Below are positions 22,644-34,648 of a stretch of 64,000 nt of DNA, in pieces. A program made the position numbers and the translations under genes. The notes beneath the pieces were generated by a model. The model was not told where the DNA came from. It worked only from the letters and a program-made list of their open reading frames with translations, and made no database searches. Each line of letters starts with the position of its first letter. Position 1 is the stretch's first letter. Location of the stretch: positions 42,157 through 106,156 of the forward strand of contig ML213534.1 in NCBI GenBank assembly GCA_004369045.1. Reading direction: 5' to 3'. This DNA is from Heliocybe sulcata. Its lineage: Eukaryota > Basidiomycota > Agaricomycetes > Gloeophyllales > Gloeophyllaceae.

Positions 22644-24440
22644 ATGGACGCTGTGACCACCTCCAGTATCCTAGCTAGGCTTGAACTGTTGGAGGCTCGT
22701 AGCTCTGCTGCTGCCGTTGAGGAAGTTGGTGTGAGAGAGAAGTTGGATCAGTTGTTGTCATTGGTCTCTGGTCTGGCTTCTGGTGCGAATACCCCCTACT
22801 TTTCTGTTAGCGAACCAGTCTCCCTGCACCCTGGTGACCTTTCCCACACACCCTTCACACCCCCTACACCTACCCCCTTGGTTACCCCATTGTTTTACGG
22901 TGGAGTGCCGTCGTGCTTCCAGTCCCCTACTCCTGGGCCTGGAAACACTTCCCTGTTCGCACCTCTACGCTTCCCCAATCCCCCTGACTTTGATGGGAAG
23001 CGGGAGCATGCTCGGCACTTCTGGAATCTAGTCTGCACCAACCCCAGTCATTTCCCTGATGACCAGATGAGGATCTGATGGGCGCTTGGCTTCTTCAAGT
23101 CTGGGCGAGCCGCGGACTTCGTGACGAACCTCTACAAGGTCAAGCGCGAGACTGGCAGCCCCTACTTCGAGGACTGGGCTGGTTTTGAGGCTGAGTTCGC
23201 ACGTGAGTTCATTTCCCCCTACGAACGTGTGGATGCGGCCTTAACCTTGGTAGGCACCGACTACTACCAGGGTTCATCTTCAATTGAGGAGTATATCGAC
23301 TCGTTCCGTTGGTTGCTCCGCCTTGCCCAGTTACGCTCTTCGGATCCAGGACTTGCATCCCTGAACGTCCTGAACTTTCGCTGCGGTCTTCACCCAGATA
23401 TCAAGACCCCGTTAGCCACCTCGTTGGGCCGCCCTTCTGACTCGGACCTTGAAGGGTGGATCTCTGCAGCAAAGTGCCACGCTCGAAGCATTCGTGAGAG
23501 CGAGGTTTTCAGCTCAACGGTTGCAGATCAGACCCCTCCTGAGCCTGCCCCAATCGTGGAACCACTGCCAGCACCTGCAGTCATTGTAACCCCTTGGCCA
23601 GCTCTTCCATCCGCCAACCGCTTCGCCTCACTCCCTGTCGAAGAGGCCTCCGATCCCCTAGAGCCCCCTTCGGCAGAAGTCGCTCCTGAGGTAGTCACTT
23701 CCACGCTTGCACCTCCACCCCCGGTTGTTCAACAGAAGCTCATTCCGTACCATCTGCTGCCGCGTTGGGAGCGTAAGCTTCCGTGCAAGTACACTGTCTC
23801 TGCCATCCCCGGACCACGTTCTACCAGCATCAAGGTGGAGCTAGAGTCTACGCAGACGGCGAAGGTTGTTTCGACCGATGCTCTGATCGACAGCAGTGCA
23901 ACTAGCGCTGGGTACATCAGTCTGGCCTACGTTCGCGAACAGGGTCTGCCCACTCGCAAGCTGCTCCGGCCAATACCTGTGTTCAACATGGATGGTACTC
24001 CGAATGAGGCTGGTTCAATCGAGGAGATTGTCGACACAGTCCTCCGCTACCGTGACCATACGGAGTGCATCAACCTTGCGGTGACCAGGCTCGGGAAACA
24101 CAACATCATCCTTGGGCACAGCTGGCTCCGTGAGCACAACCCGGATGTGGACTGGCCGACTGGCAAGGTTGCTATGACGCGCTGCCCCGCTCGTTGCCAG
24201 GCATGCAGACTGGAAGTACAGCAGGAGAGGAAGTTCCGCCTCGCCGCTCGTCGCCTCAATCAGAAGCGCAAGCTGGCTCTGCAGTCGGGACCCGCCCCTA
24301 ACGTCCATGTCGAGGATGAGGAGGATGAGGAACCCGAGTTTGACCCTCTGCCCACTGAGCATGGCGTAGACGAGGAAGTCTTGGAGGAAGGTGATCGCAT
24401 CTTCGTCACCACCCTTGCACCTGAGGAGGAGTTTATCCGG
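22644..24440 (+). mobile_element. Element A gag and protease region
   Basis: The region opens at ATG 22644 with a helical segment (ILARLELLEARSSAAAVEE). It continues with a Ty3-type capsid region (FEDWAGFEAEFAREF, SIEEYIDSFRWLLRLAQL), a Pro-rich linker, and an aspartic protease domain (ALIDSSATSAGYIS; HNIILGHSWLREHNPDVDW). No zinc knuckle was noticed. It ends at the left LTR of element B. It is a fossil with a small number of interruptions. Confidence 0.8.
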
Positions 24441-25819
24441 TGATGAGACACTGACACTCGACGAAACCCGAAACGAAGACCTAGAAAGAACAAACAACCA
24501 CACAATACCACCAAACCCTTGGTGGTACGCGGCTGCGAGGTCCGGGGAATCGAAGGGTATTGGTTAGTTCGAGGGGAACAAAGGGATGTAAGACGTGCTG
24601 TGGGGAGGGGCCTTTGATACGAGAATTGTAGCACGCAGCGTTTGTATGGCCGGCGCTAACGAACTAGCGTCGCTAAAGCGGTGAAGCGGCAGCGACAGCG
24701 ACAGCGACGGCGGCGCCGACAGCGCTAGCGACAGCGACTTCCTAAACTCGAGGACGACGACGGTGAACGGTTTTTTACGACACACGGGGTCGCTTCGGAG
24801 AGGATAGTGGAATTGGAGCGTACGACACTAGCAGTTGTTGACTGTTTTTAGAAGGAGGTTGACGGAAACTCTTGACGAAGTCGGAAGACGCGATGAGCGC
24901 CTTAGTCGCTGAAGACTCTGACGCTAAGCTGAGATGTGAACGGGAGAATCTAACTTGGATTGTACAAACAGAAAATCGTCCTTAAATACAAGTACGCTAC
25001 AGCCTACTACTGCGTTGCCCTATTGTCTTGTCGTCCGTCTGAGTCACTTCACCAATTGCCAAACCATACGCTGCGTCCGGCCGTCGCTCGCCCTCTATCA
25101 AGCCCATCGTCCAATCCCAACCCGCTACACCGCTCCTGCCACCAAAGCGCAGCGACACTGCACATGCTATCTTGACGAGCCATACGAGCGCTGCCGCTAG
25201 CCCGCTGAACGAGACAATAGTAGATTTCGATAGCCCATCGTCGAGTCAGATCGATAAGGCGTCTAATTGTGAGTGAACGCTTTCGAGCGGCTCCGGTCCG
25301 AAACCCGGGTCTTGGCAAGCGGCTCCGGCACATCGGCAATGTCGGCCACGTCCGAGATGTCGCTAGCATGCACCGAACGTCTATTGTTTGACGAGCCCGG
25401 CCGGCTCGGCGTAAGCGGATGTGAGTCGATAGGATCAGATAACAGGGACGATAGCGTGTGGGACCACGGCCGGAGCTTCAGTGAGGGACGTGGCGTTCGA
25501 GAGCGACGTGCCGACGCCTAGACCAGAGTCGAGAGCGGTGCGTCGAAGCCTAGGAGCGGGCCGTCGTTCCGACTGAATGTGGGTCGGCCGTGATGACAAC
25601 AACGGCCGAGTCGCTGGTAACGGCGCTGAATAGGCGGCGGTTGCCAACGCTGACGCGGCCTCGCTGACGTCGACTGGAAGCGCTGTCGCCCAAGAATAGC
25701 CCAGTTGGCGTATAGAGTCCAGAGTTCTCCGTCGCTGAGAATAGCACCAAGTTCCCATGCAAGACACAGAAGCGTCGCGAAACGCGTTTTCTGGGGCCAG
25801 AACCGATTGGGGCCTATCA
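24441..25819 (-). repeat. 3' LTR of element B
   Basis: Read on the minus strand it runs from TGATAGGCCCC to GTCTCATCA (TG..CA). The family hairpin lies at 24506-24527 (TACCACCAA / TTGGTGGTA). AGCGAC-type short repeats are found around 24685-24740. A purine run on the element strand (25820-25828) lies directly upstream of it, as expected for the priming site of plus-strand synthesis. Confidence 0.92.
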
Positions 25820-25859
25820 CCCTCCCCTGGACTTTAAAATCGAACTGTCCTCAGTTCGA
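25820..25859 (-). other. Polypurine tract plus hairpin cassette, LTR-proximal copy
   Basis: On the element (minus) strand the sequence just before the 3' LTR is a hairpin followed by AGGGGAGGG. On the plus strand it reads CCCTCCCCT, GGACT, then TCGAACTG-TCCT-CAGTTCGA (an 8-bp stem). A second copy lies at 29619-29656, next to the end of pol. The polypurine role of this copy is supported by its position. Confidence 0.7.
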
Positions 25860-26470
25860 CTCGTCGCTAAGTCCCTTCCTTCCCTTCGACCGTCGACCAC
25901 CACCATGTCCGCCTCTGCAGCACCGACCACCGCATCCATCCGGGCCACCATCGAGCGCGTCGCGCTGGACGTCCTGAACGGCAAGTTTAGCGAGTCCGCC
26001 GCCCAGCATGTCCTTCTCGAGCTTTTGGTAAGTTCGTGCGTTGCTGAGTTTGGCCGTTACTAATAGATTCCTAGCCGACAGCTGAGGACGTCGTCCTGCG
26101 CTCCGCATTGCGCTACGACTTCGCCGACCAATGTTGGCTGTCGCTGCCGACGAGTTTGGTGTTGGCGATGCGTGAGGCGTTGCCGGACCTCCCTTGGGCG
26201 CGTGTCGCGGAACCTCGGATTCGCAAGACCAAGCCCATCCAGGACGCCGAGGAGGAGGAGCAGGAGGTGGAGAGAGATGAGGAGGAGGAGGAGGAGGAAG
26301 ACGCCACCGAGGCGGAGACGGAAGTCGCTGACGCTGAGGCGGCCCGTGAGCAGCCAGTCGCTGGCGGCAGTTCTGCCTCATCGAGGCGACTGATGGAAAA
26401 AGCGGGCCCCGCGAACGATGCGCCGGTACGTATTGTTTATTGCCAGACGTTTCGTTCTTGCTGACGACGG

Positions 26471-27902
26471 TAATACGCCCTACGTGTCTCTGAGCGCCGA
26501 AAACGCATTTTCGCCACATTTACGCAGGTTCCCACGCTCTGTGCGATAGTGAGCGTATCCGCGGCGTCGCGCTACGAGCGATATTCAAGTTTCTATGGAT
26601 TTTTCCGTTATTTTCTGGCTTTTCCAGAGCTCCGACTTCGCCCGACAGCCTCTCCGAATCGTTCCATAGGCTGTCGCTGGCCTCTCGATATGCAGCGCTG
26701 CAGCGGCGCTTCGTCGCTGTCGGCGTCGGCGCTGGCGGCACATCGTAGCGGTGCGGTGCAGCGACGCAGCGACACTTCGGCAATAGCCGACGGTCTTGTT
26801 CTAGGTCGCCTCAGTCATTTCGAGTCATTTCCGAGAGTGTGCGTGCCTTGCCGGCACCGTCCGTCGTCCGGCCGCTCATCGGCAGCGCTTTTGATGCGAC
26901 GAGCGCACNNNNNNNNNNNNNNNNNNNNNNNNNNNNNNNNNNNNNNNNNNNNNNNNNNNNNNNNNNNNNNNNNNNNNNNNNNNNNNNNNNNNNNNNNNNN
27001 NNNNNNNNNNNNNNNNNNNNNNNNNNNNNNNNNNNNNNNNNNNNNNNNNNNNNNNNNNNNNNNNNNNNNNNNNNNNNNNNNNNNNNNNNNNNNNNNNNNN
27101 NNNNNNNNNNNNNNNNNNNNNNNNNNNNNNNNNNNNNNNNNNNNNNNNNNNNNNNNNNNNNNNNNNNNNNNNNNNNNNNNNNNNNNNNNNNNNNNNNNNN
27201 NNNNNNNNNNNNNNNNNNNNNNNNNNNNNNNNNNNNNNNNNNNNNNNNNNNNNNNNNNNNNNNNNNNNNNNNNNNNNNNNNNNNNNNNNNNNNNNNNNNN
27301 NNNNNNNNNNNNNNNNNNNNNNNNNNNNNNNNNNNNNNNNNNNNNNNNNNNNNNNNNNNNNNNNNNNNNNNNNNNNNNNNNNNNNNNNNNNNNNNNNNNN
27401 NNNNNNNNNNNNNNNNNNNNNNNNNNNNNNNNNNNNNNNNNNNNNNNNNNNNNNNNNNNNNNNNNNNNNNNNNNNNNNNNNNNNNNNNNNNNNNNNNNNN
27501 NNNNNNNNNNNNNNNNNNNNNNNNNNNNNNNNNNNNNNNNNNNNNNNNNNNNNNNNNNNNNNNNNNNNNNNNNNNNNNNNNNNNNNNNNNNNNNNNNNNN
27601 NNNNNNNNNNNNNNNNNNNNNNNNNNNNNNNNNNNNNNNNNNNNNNNNNNNNNNNNNNNNNNNNNNNNNNNNNNNNNNNNNNNNNNNNNNNNNNNNNNNN
27701 NNNNNNNNNNNNNNNNNNNNNNNNNNNNNNNNNNNNNNNNNNNNNNNNNNNNNNNNNNNNNNNNNNNNNNNNNNNNNNATACCCTTCGATTCCCGGGGCC
27801 TCGCAGCCGCGGCAGCACCAAGGGATTGGTGCTGGTGTGTGGTTGTTGTTGTTTGTTTAGGTCTTCCTCTTTCTGGGTTTCGTCGTGTGTTCGTGTTCAT
27901 CA
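26471..27902 (+). repeat. B-family solo LTR nested in element B (contains gap)
   Basis: Runs from TAATACGCCC to GTTCATCA with a 4-bp duplication ACGG (26467-26470 and 27903-27906). It belongs to the same subfamily as 11538 and 41000, not to the LTRs of the element it sits in. The hairpin is at 27813-27834. It interrupts a non-coding gap of the antisense region. Confidence 0.9.
26909..27778. other. Assembly gap (870 N)
   Basis: A run of N within the solo LTR. The intact copy at 41000-42346 predicts about 785 missing bases. Open frames crossing the gap are artefacts. Confidence 0.95.
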
Positions 27903-29339
27903 ACGGATAGTGCGACGCTTGCGAGCGCAAGAGCATGTTGTGTTGCTCCAGGAACGGATATCCGTCGGGCACCGCATGCTACGAGTGCTGGTGCCTGCGG
28001 AAGAAGTGCTCGCTCTCTACGGGAGCTAGTAGGCCGGCCCCTCGTCGTCGTCAGGTCGCCGCTCCCGCATGTAAGTCGCCCATCCTTCTTTCAGCGCCAT
28101 TGCTCACTAACGTACAGCCCCAGCCACTACTCCTCGCGCCAAGCAGCCGCGTCGTTCGACGAGGACGAAAGAGGCCAGCGAGCGGGACGCTGCCAAGGCC
28201 GCTGCGGACGCTCGCCGTCTGCAGATGCTGCCCGACACACCCTCGCACAACCCGAGCGACCCATCGCCAGCGCTGCCGCCTACGAGTCCGGCGTCGTCGC
28301 GTCATACGGACAAGAGTGCCGACCCTACCAAGAAATCGACTGGTAAACGTGCAGCGCCGGAGCCTGGAGACGCTCCCGCGCCAAAGATGCCTCGTCTCGA
28401 GCTGCCGCGTAAGTTCTGTTTCGTTTCTCCCTGCTGTCTCGGAGCGCTGACGGCCTGGTAGCGCCAGCGCACCCTCTAGTGGGTAGCCGAGTCTTCGACC
28501 CGCTGGATGCGTCGAGAGTGGTGGGCCTTATCAGCCCCATTCCGGCAACTCCAGCGACTCCCATCGACCCTCTCCCTGCCGCGGTGGTGGAGCGCCTGGG
28601 TCGCGACGAAGAGCGGCTAGGGACACTCGAATACTACTTCAACATCCACCACGCGTGGATTCAACAGTTCGCGACGTTGCTGACGGAGATGAAGGAGAGG
28701 GTCGACGGGCTCCAGCAGACGAACGACTCGCTGCGCGAGGAGCTGCGTCAGACCAGGGAGGCCAGCGCTCGCACCGCCGAACAAGGGACGTCGTCCAATT
28801 TGCCCCGCTTTTGTAAATCGCCGCTGACGCTCCTGATAGATCGCTCAGTAGTCGAGAGGTACCACCAGGAGTTCGTGGCCTTCCGCGAGCGAGTCGACGC
28901 TGCTCTCGGCAAGCCGGGCGACGCTGGGGAACCCTCGAGCGCTCTGGTAGTGCCGAACGTCGGTGCTAAGGGTGCGGACCCGCTCTTCCTGCCAGAGTCT
29001 GACTCTGACGCGGAGAGCGACGTGGATGATGCGGCGGCGACCAAGAAGGCGGATTTGGTTGATTCTGAAGCAAAGTCCTCCAGCAGCGAGGCGTCTAGTT
29101 CTGCGAGCGCATCGGGAGATGAGAGTGGGGTGGATGCGGAGGGCGCTGGGTTGGTGAGGGTGAAGGGAAAGGAGTCAGCTCTGCAAGCGATGCAGCGACG
29201 AGAGGCGGAGCGACGCGAAGAGGAGAAGCGAGTGGCTGCAGAGCGGGAGGCAGAGGAGCGACGCGAGGAAGAGCGGCGAGCGGCGGAGCGGCGGAAGGCG
29301 AAAGGAAAGGGGAAGGCCCGCATATGGCAGCGCGCCTAG

Positions 29340-29823
29340 AGCGTTGGTAGCGGTAGAGCGTAGTCGTCTGTAGAATAGAAAAGCCTGTACTCGGCACAAA
29401 AACGTATCTTGAAATAGTAAAATCGCTCGTTCTTGCGTGCGGCTCGATCTTGCGTGCATGTCTTGACGTTTTGTCCTCGACCAGTGGCGTGTATTTGGTG
29501 GAGCGCAACAAAAAATGAGATAGAATTGAAAGAAAAACGAAAGCGTCATCGATGTTTTGAATGCGAAATAGAGAGAAAAAATGAAAAAAAATGTGAGTGC
29601 GCACAGGTTGGACGGTGGTCCCTCCCCCGGACTCAAATTAGAACTGTCCTCAGTTCCTTGAGCAGCGAGAGGGTCTGCACATACGAATGATGTATGCCGG
29701 AGTTGCGTCCGGCGTCTAAGATGATATAAAACAAAAACAAAGAAACTGAGACGAATGAATATGAGGCTTCTAGTTGAGGAAAGAGAGAGAGAGAGAAAGG
29801 AAACGTAGCGGGAGGCGTGGAAA
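29340..29823. other. Element B spacer with second polypurine/hairpin cassette
   Basis: Non-coding stretch between the end of pol (29824) and the end of the antisense region. At 29619-29656 it holds CCCTCCCCC, GGACT, then GAACTG-TCCT-CAGTTC, a near copy of 25820-25857. The rest is A-rich on the plus strand (29500-29600) with a GA-rich run near 29780. Confidence 0.7.
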
Positions 29824-32800
29824 TCATTCGAGATCGGAGAGGGTATCGGGGTCGTCTTGAGCGGCCATGCGCTGTACTTGGTCATCGCCGACGTCCGTGA
29901 AGTCGTCTGGGAGTGGGATACATTTGCGGGCAAGGTAGGGGATGACACGGAAGGCAGCGATAGGGCGGTCGAAGACGGTGCCGTCTAGTTCGGAGAGGAT
30001 GTAGGTGCCGCCGCGATTGCGAGTGACGACGATGAGCGGCCCAAGGTAGCGGGGACGCATCTTGCGATTGAGCGACTTCTCGATAGCGGTATTGCGCATG
30101 AGTACGAGGTCACCGCGTTTGAAGTTGAAGTCCTGTATCGTGTTGGCATGTTCGCGCTCGAAGCGCTGCGCTGCTTTGACACGATGTTTGAGTACACGGG
30201 AATGCAGACGCTCTACCTGTTCGTCTCGCTTCTGAAGCGCTACGGCGCGTCGAGCGATGAGGTCGGTCGTGGATAGAAGGGAGTCGGGAGGGGGTTGGAG
30301 GTAGGTCGCTTCGATGATATCTAGCGGAATTAGTGGATGCGCTCCGGTGACGGCGAAATAGGGTGAGCAGCCCATGCGTCTGCGAATGGTGATACGCTCG
30401 GACCACAGAACTGAGTGGAATACCTGGGACCAGCGCTTGGCATCGCCACCAGCCGCTTTGAAGAGCGCCTGACGGACGTCGAAGTGAGGGCGCTCGACGA
30501 CGCCGTTAGCACGAGAGTTGTAGCCGCTAATTCGAATGTGACGCAGGCTGTACTTCTTCGCGAGATGGTCGACCGCTGCTATGAATGGGGTGCCGTTGTC
30601 GGTGACGATCTCTGCGAGGCCGCCCCAGCGACAGAGTATATCTTCGTAGAGCCAGTCGCCGAGCGTCTGGGCGTTCTCCGACCGTAGCTTCTTCGCTTCT
30701 GGATAAAAGGTCAAAACACAACGCGCCTGCACAATATAGTGATAGCTGCCGGAGACGGGGAGGTGCATGGTGTCGATGTGGACCTTGGAGAAGAGTGGCG
30801 CGGGTGTAGCAACGGTGGGTGGAATGAGGACGAGTCTGTTCTGGTGTGTTTGACAGAGGTGGCAGCTTTTGACGTACCACACTGCGTCTTGCACACAGAA
30901 CGGCCACCAGAATCGTTCTAGAAGAAGTGACTTTGTCGCAAAGATTCCTCGATGACCTACTTGATCATGGCAGGCCTGAAGCGCTGCTACGCGATCATCC
31001 ACCCATAATACCAACTGATGCGCTCCCTGAGGGTTCTTTCGCCAAAGCTTGCCGCCGCTAGTGAAGAATTGCGTGGCGTACTTCGTGAAACCGTGGTATT
31101 CCTCCTGTGGGACGTCGTCGGGCTTGGTGAGCGAGCCAAACCATGCTGGTAAAAGGCGTAGTCGCTCGTCCATGCGCTGCGAGCGTGGCGTCCTTGGAAA
31201 GTCGGCGTAGGTGAGCGCTTCATTGCCGGCCGCTTCGGTGTCGCTGTCGACGACGAGGTCTTGAGTGAAGACTGCTAGGTTGGTCGGCGACTCGAGGTAA
31301 GCGATTGGGTTGATGAAATGTAGGAAGCCGTGAAGTCGGTCGATCCAGTCGTCGAACTCGGGATCGTCGTCCTGAGGCGGGTCGTCCGGTTGCTGAGGGC
31401 GACGCGACAGGCCGTCTGGGCCGTGCTTGTTGCCAGGAACGTGGACGAGCGTGAAGTGAAACGTAAGGATGGAGACGATCCAGCGGTTGATGCTTGCTGA
31501 GGGCGCGATGTCGGGGTTCTGGAGCATACCTTTAATGTAGCGAGCGTCGACTTCCACTTCCAGGTTACGAACACCCAGAAGGTAGAGGCGAAGCGCTCTA
31601 AGACTACGGAACAGGCCATAGATCTCCAGTTTGGGCTGGGAGAAGCGGCGCTCTCGGTCGTTGAGCGTGATGGAACCGAAGTGGTTGTAGTGCCGTAGCT
31701 TGCTCGCTTCCGATGCCTGTTGACATAAGTAGTACCCCACTGCAATATAAGACATATCCACCGCTAATATGACCGGTAGCGGCGAGGTGTAATCGATAGT
31801 GCGGAGCGCGGGCGACTCGAGAAGCGCCTGCTTGATGTCGGCCTGGGCCAGTTCTTGTTCTGGTCCCCATTCGAACGGCACATCCTTCTTCGTAAGCTTG
31901 GTAAGAGCATCCGCACGGTGAGCGAAGTTCTTGATAAAGATCCTAAGGATGCCAGCGGTGCCCAGGAAAGCGCGTACATCTGAGAGCATCTTGCAAGGCC
32001 CCCAGTTGCGTATGACCGCTACCCGGGACTCGTCTGCTACTCGCCCTTCATAGGTGCAGCGATGGCCGAGGACGACAATTTCTGGGCCGCAAACCGTCAG
32101 TTTCAAACCGGAGAACGTACCGCCGCAGTAACGCATTCGCTGCACGATTCGGTTGAGAGTCTGAAAGTGCTCCCATACGAAGCGACGGATGCCAGGGTTC
32201 TCTGCCATGGTTTCGTACGACCCGTCTGGTTGCTCGTAGCGAGTCGCTGGGCCTTTGACAGGAACGTCGTCGATGTAAGGAATCGTGTGTTCAGGGATTT
32301 CGGGCTGGAGGATGGCGGTGACGTCGTCGTGGAAGATGGGGACTGAATTACTCCAGCCCATAGGGAGAGTGACTAGGCGCATAGCGCCGAAGGGGGTTTG
32401 GAAGGTGGTGAGATCTCGGGACGACTCTGCAATCTCTCGCTCGTCGTAGCCGACATACAGGTCGAGCATCGCTCCGCAAGCGCATCCAGCGAACTGCTCG
32501 GCCATGTGGTCGGGAATAGGGACAACGCCTGAGTGCTGTATCGTGACGGCGTTGAGCGGCTCGAGGCTATGGACGAGACGGAGCGACTTCCCGTCCTTCT
32601 TGACTACACAGAACCAGCGCGAGCGATAAGAGGCATTGGATGGCTCGTAGACGCCGGCAGCGATCTTGCATTTGATGACGGCGCAGACTTCCGCGTAGAT
32701 GCCGGGTGGAATGGGAATGTTGCGCTGGACCCAGGGCGTATGGGGTAGGATGGGGAATTCGACAGGAGGGAAGAAATTGTTGCGGAAGCAGCCCCGCTCA

Positions 32801-33462
32801 TCGTCGTTCCAGGCGAAAGCGAGGTTCTGCTTGGACATGAAGTCGTCCATTAGCGCTAATTCGGAGGTAGTGAGGAAGCCTGCTGGATGCGCTTTGTGGA
32901 GCGCTTCGCGTCGCTCAGCAGTGTAGCGACCGGTCGGGACAAAGGACGGCGGCGACAGCGTGAGCGACGGCATGTCGGCTAGCGGGTCGCCCGTGATGTT
33001 GCGAATGATGCGATACTCTTTGCTGAGCGTAGCGGGGACAGCTCGGACTTTGAGAGCGACTGGCTTGTACTTTTTCTTCGTCGCCGCTAAGACGGCGACG
33101 GCGGGACTGCATTCTTGTTTTTGTGTTTTCTCGTGTAGCTCTGAAACCTGAGGAGACCCGGAAGAATGATAGAGAGACTGAACGATTTGAGGAGAGTCGC
33201 ACGCCGAAAGGTATAGTGACTGGAGGAGTCCAGATGGAAGCTTGCTCTCGTCAGTGGCATGGGTGATGGTATAGGAAGAGGAGATGTGGAACGTATCGGG
33301 AAGATCGGATGCCTCTATGACGACCGCAACCCAGTCGCTGTCGAAAGGACTGTCCTCAGCGGTGGTAGGCGCTTCATTCGCCATGAAAGGCAGCGCCTTG
33401 AAAGCGCGGCCGTCCTCGAGGGTAGGTAGGGATGGTAGCGACGAGCTCCGAGTTCGGGTCAC
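29824..33462 (-). mobile_element. Element B pol: reverse transcriptase, RNase H, integrase
   Basis: A long open region of 1212 codons. RT: DLYVGYDEREIAESS, FGAMRLVTLPMGWSNSV and a catalytic YIDD near 32270. RNase H follows (about 31850-31400). The integrase has an HHCC zinc-binding part (HDQVGHRG..CHLCQTHQ, about 30970-30850) and a DDE core (HIDTMHLP, VTDNGTPF). The C-terminus reads RPRYLGPLIVVTRNRGGTYI without a chromodomain, unlike element A. The frame looks whole. Confidence 0.9.
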
Positions 33463-34645
33463 GGATCGTAATCGTCTGGTTCTCGTTGAAGAAGTTCTTG
33501 ACGTGACTTTGGGTCAGGATGTCGAAGGGTCGTCCGAGTAGGATGTCGTAGGCGGGGTCGCAGATAACGTGCATCTGGAGGTAGAGCATGATGGTGCCGA
33601 CCTAGAACGGGACGTTCCGTGCTAGGCCGAGCATGAGGTCGACCGATTTGTTCGCCGACTGCATCTGGACCTTGACCGTTGGATCGAATGTGATACCTAG
33701 AGAGTGAATGATGCCTTCCGATACGGCGATAATCTGTGAACCGGGATCCAAGATCGCTTCTACCTTTTCCTTGTTGTCGACAAGGCCGACGACAGAGCGC
33801 AGCGCGTGCGACTCCTTAGCGACATGGAAGTCAAGTGGAATCTCACCGGGCGCCAAACCCTTGAAGTAGGTCTCGACTGGGTCGGGGACCACGATCTCAC
33901 CCTCTTCGTCCGTCTGGCCGTATGCCAGGCGTTCAGCGTTGAGGAAGACCTCCCCCGATATCAACTCCTCGTCGGCCACTTCCTTGAGCTGTGCTTGGAC
34001 TCGCTCAGGCGTCGGCGCGATCCGCTTGGGCGTGACGATGTCTCGATACTTGCTTCGAACGTCTGGCGATATGGAGAGCAACTCTGCAGACGTTAGCGAT
34101 ACGTATGGCGTCGTCAGCGACCGCCTAAAGACGTTCTCCGCTATGACTGGGTCGTAGGCTGGGGCTTGAGTGCGATACGCCGGTTCCTTGCCGCGAGACG
34201 GTTCTGGTTGGCTGGCCTTCTCTTGGGAAGTGTCGAACCGCACTGTTTTAGGTGCAGCGGGGCGTGGCCGATTGATGTCGCGTGCTTGAGCGTAGGGGTG
34301 TACGGGAGCGTTGGTTAGGTGAGGCGGCGGATCGCGAGCGGGAGTCGAGCGTGACGGACCAGCGACCGGCGTCGGCGAGCGCTCCAGCACTGTAGCATTG
34401 GGAGTGTCGCTGGGCCTCTCCGGCGCTTTTCCTTTGTCGACCCTAGGTGGAACGTGAATGCCATCAAACACAGGCTTACCCCTTAGCGCATACAACTCCC
34501 TCTCGAGCGACTGGATTCGCTGAGGAACGTCGAGCTGGAACGTGCTTCTGGTGCCGTTGGCCTCGTTGGCCTGCACGTTCTCGTAGACCATCTGTTCTAC
34601 CATGTTAGCCGCCAGTTGATTTGGGTTGCGACGGTGCCACTCCAA
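33374..34645 (-). mobile_element. Element B protease region
   Basis: A Pro/Arg-rich leader is followed by a retropepsin-like domain with DPGSQIIAVSEGIIHSLGI and, further on, AYDILLGRPFDIL. This is the expected order between gag and RT. Gag, protease and pol are not in one frame, which may be family-typical frameshifting or decay. Confidence 0.75.
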
Positions 34646-34648
34646 GAT

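Larger units (their letters stand above)
25904..29339 (+). mobile_element. Antisense accessory coding region carried by element B
   Basis: This region reads on the strand opposite to gag-pol. Open segments, separated by short gaps with GT..AG-like borders, cover most of it. The first begins MSASAAPTTASIRATIERVA and is followed by a Glu-rich acidic stretch (about 26250-26330). A Cys-rich cluster (GTACYECWCLRKKCSL) lies near 27965-28015, basic and Pro-rich parts follow, and the final long segment (28479-29339) has a coiled coil (MKERVDGLQQTNDSLREELR), a Ser/Asp-rich acidic part and an Arg/Glu-rich charged tail ending at TAG 29337-29339. A B solo LTR sits in one of the gaps. The layout looks like a DNA-binding or regulatory protein, but I recognise no exact family. 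The cargo status is inferred from its position between pol and the 3' LTR. Confidence 0.6.

Noticed and set aside
24441-25819. Helitron or MITE interpretation of the 1.35-kb repeats, prompted by the 3' hairpin
   Set aside because: They flank a gag-pol interior as direct repeats and make target duplications, so they are LTRs; Helitrons make no duplications and end in CTRR.
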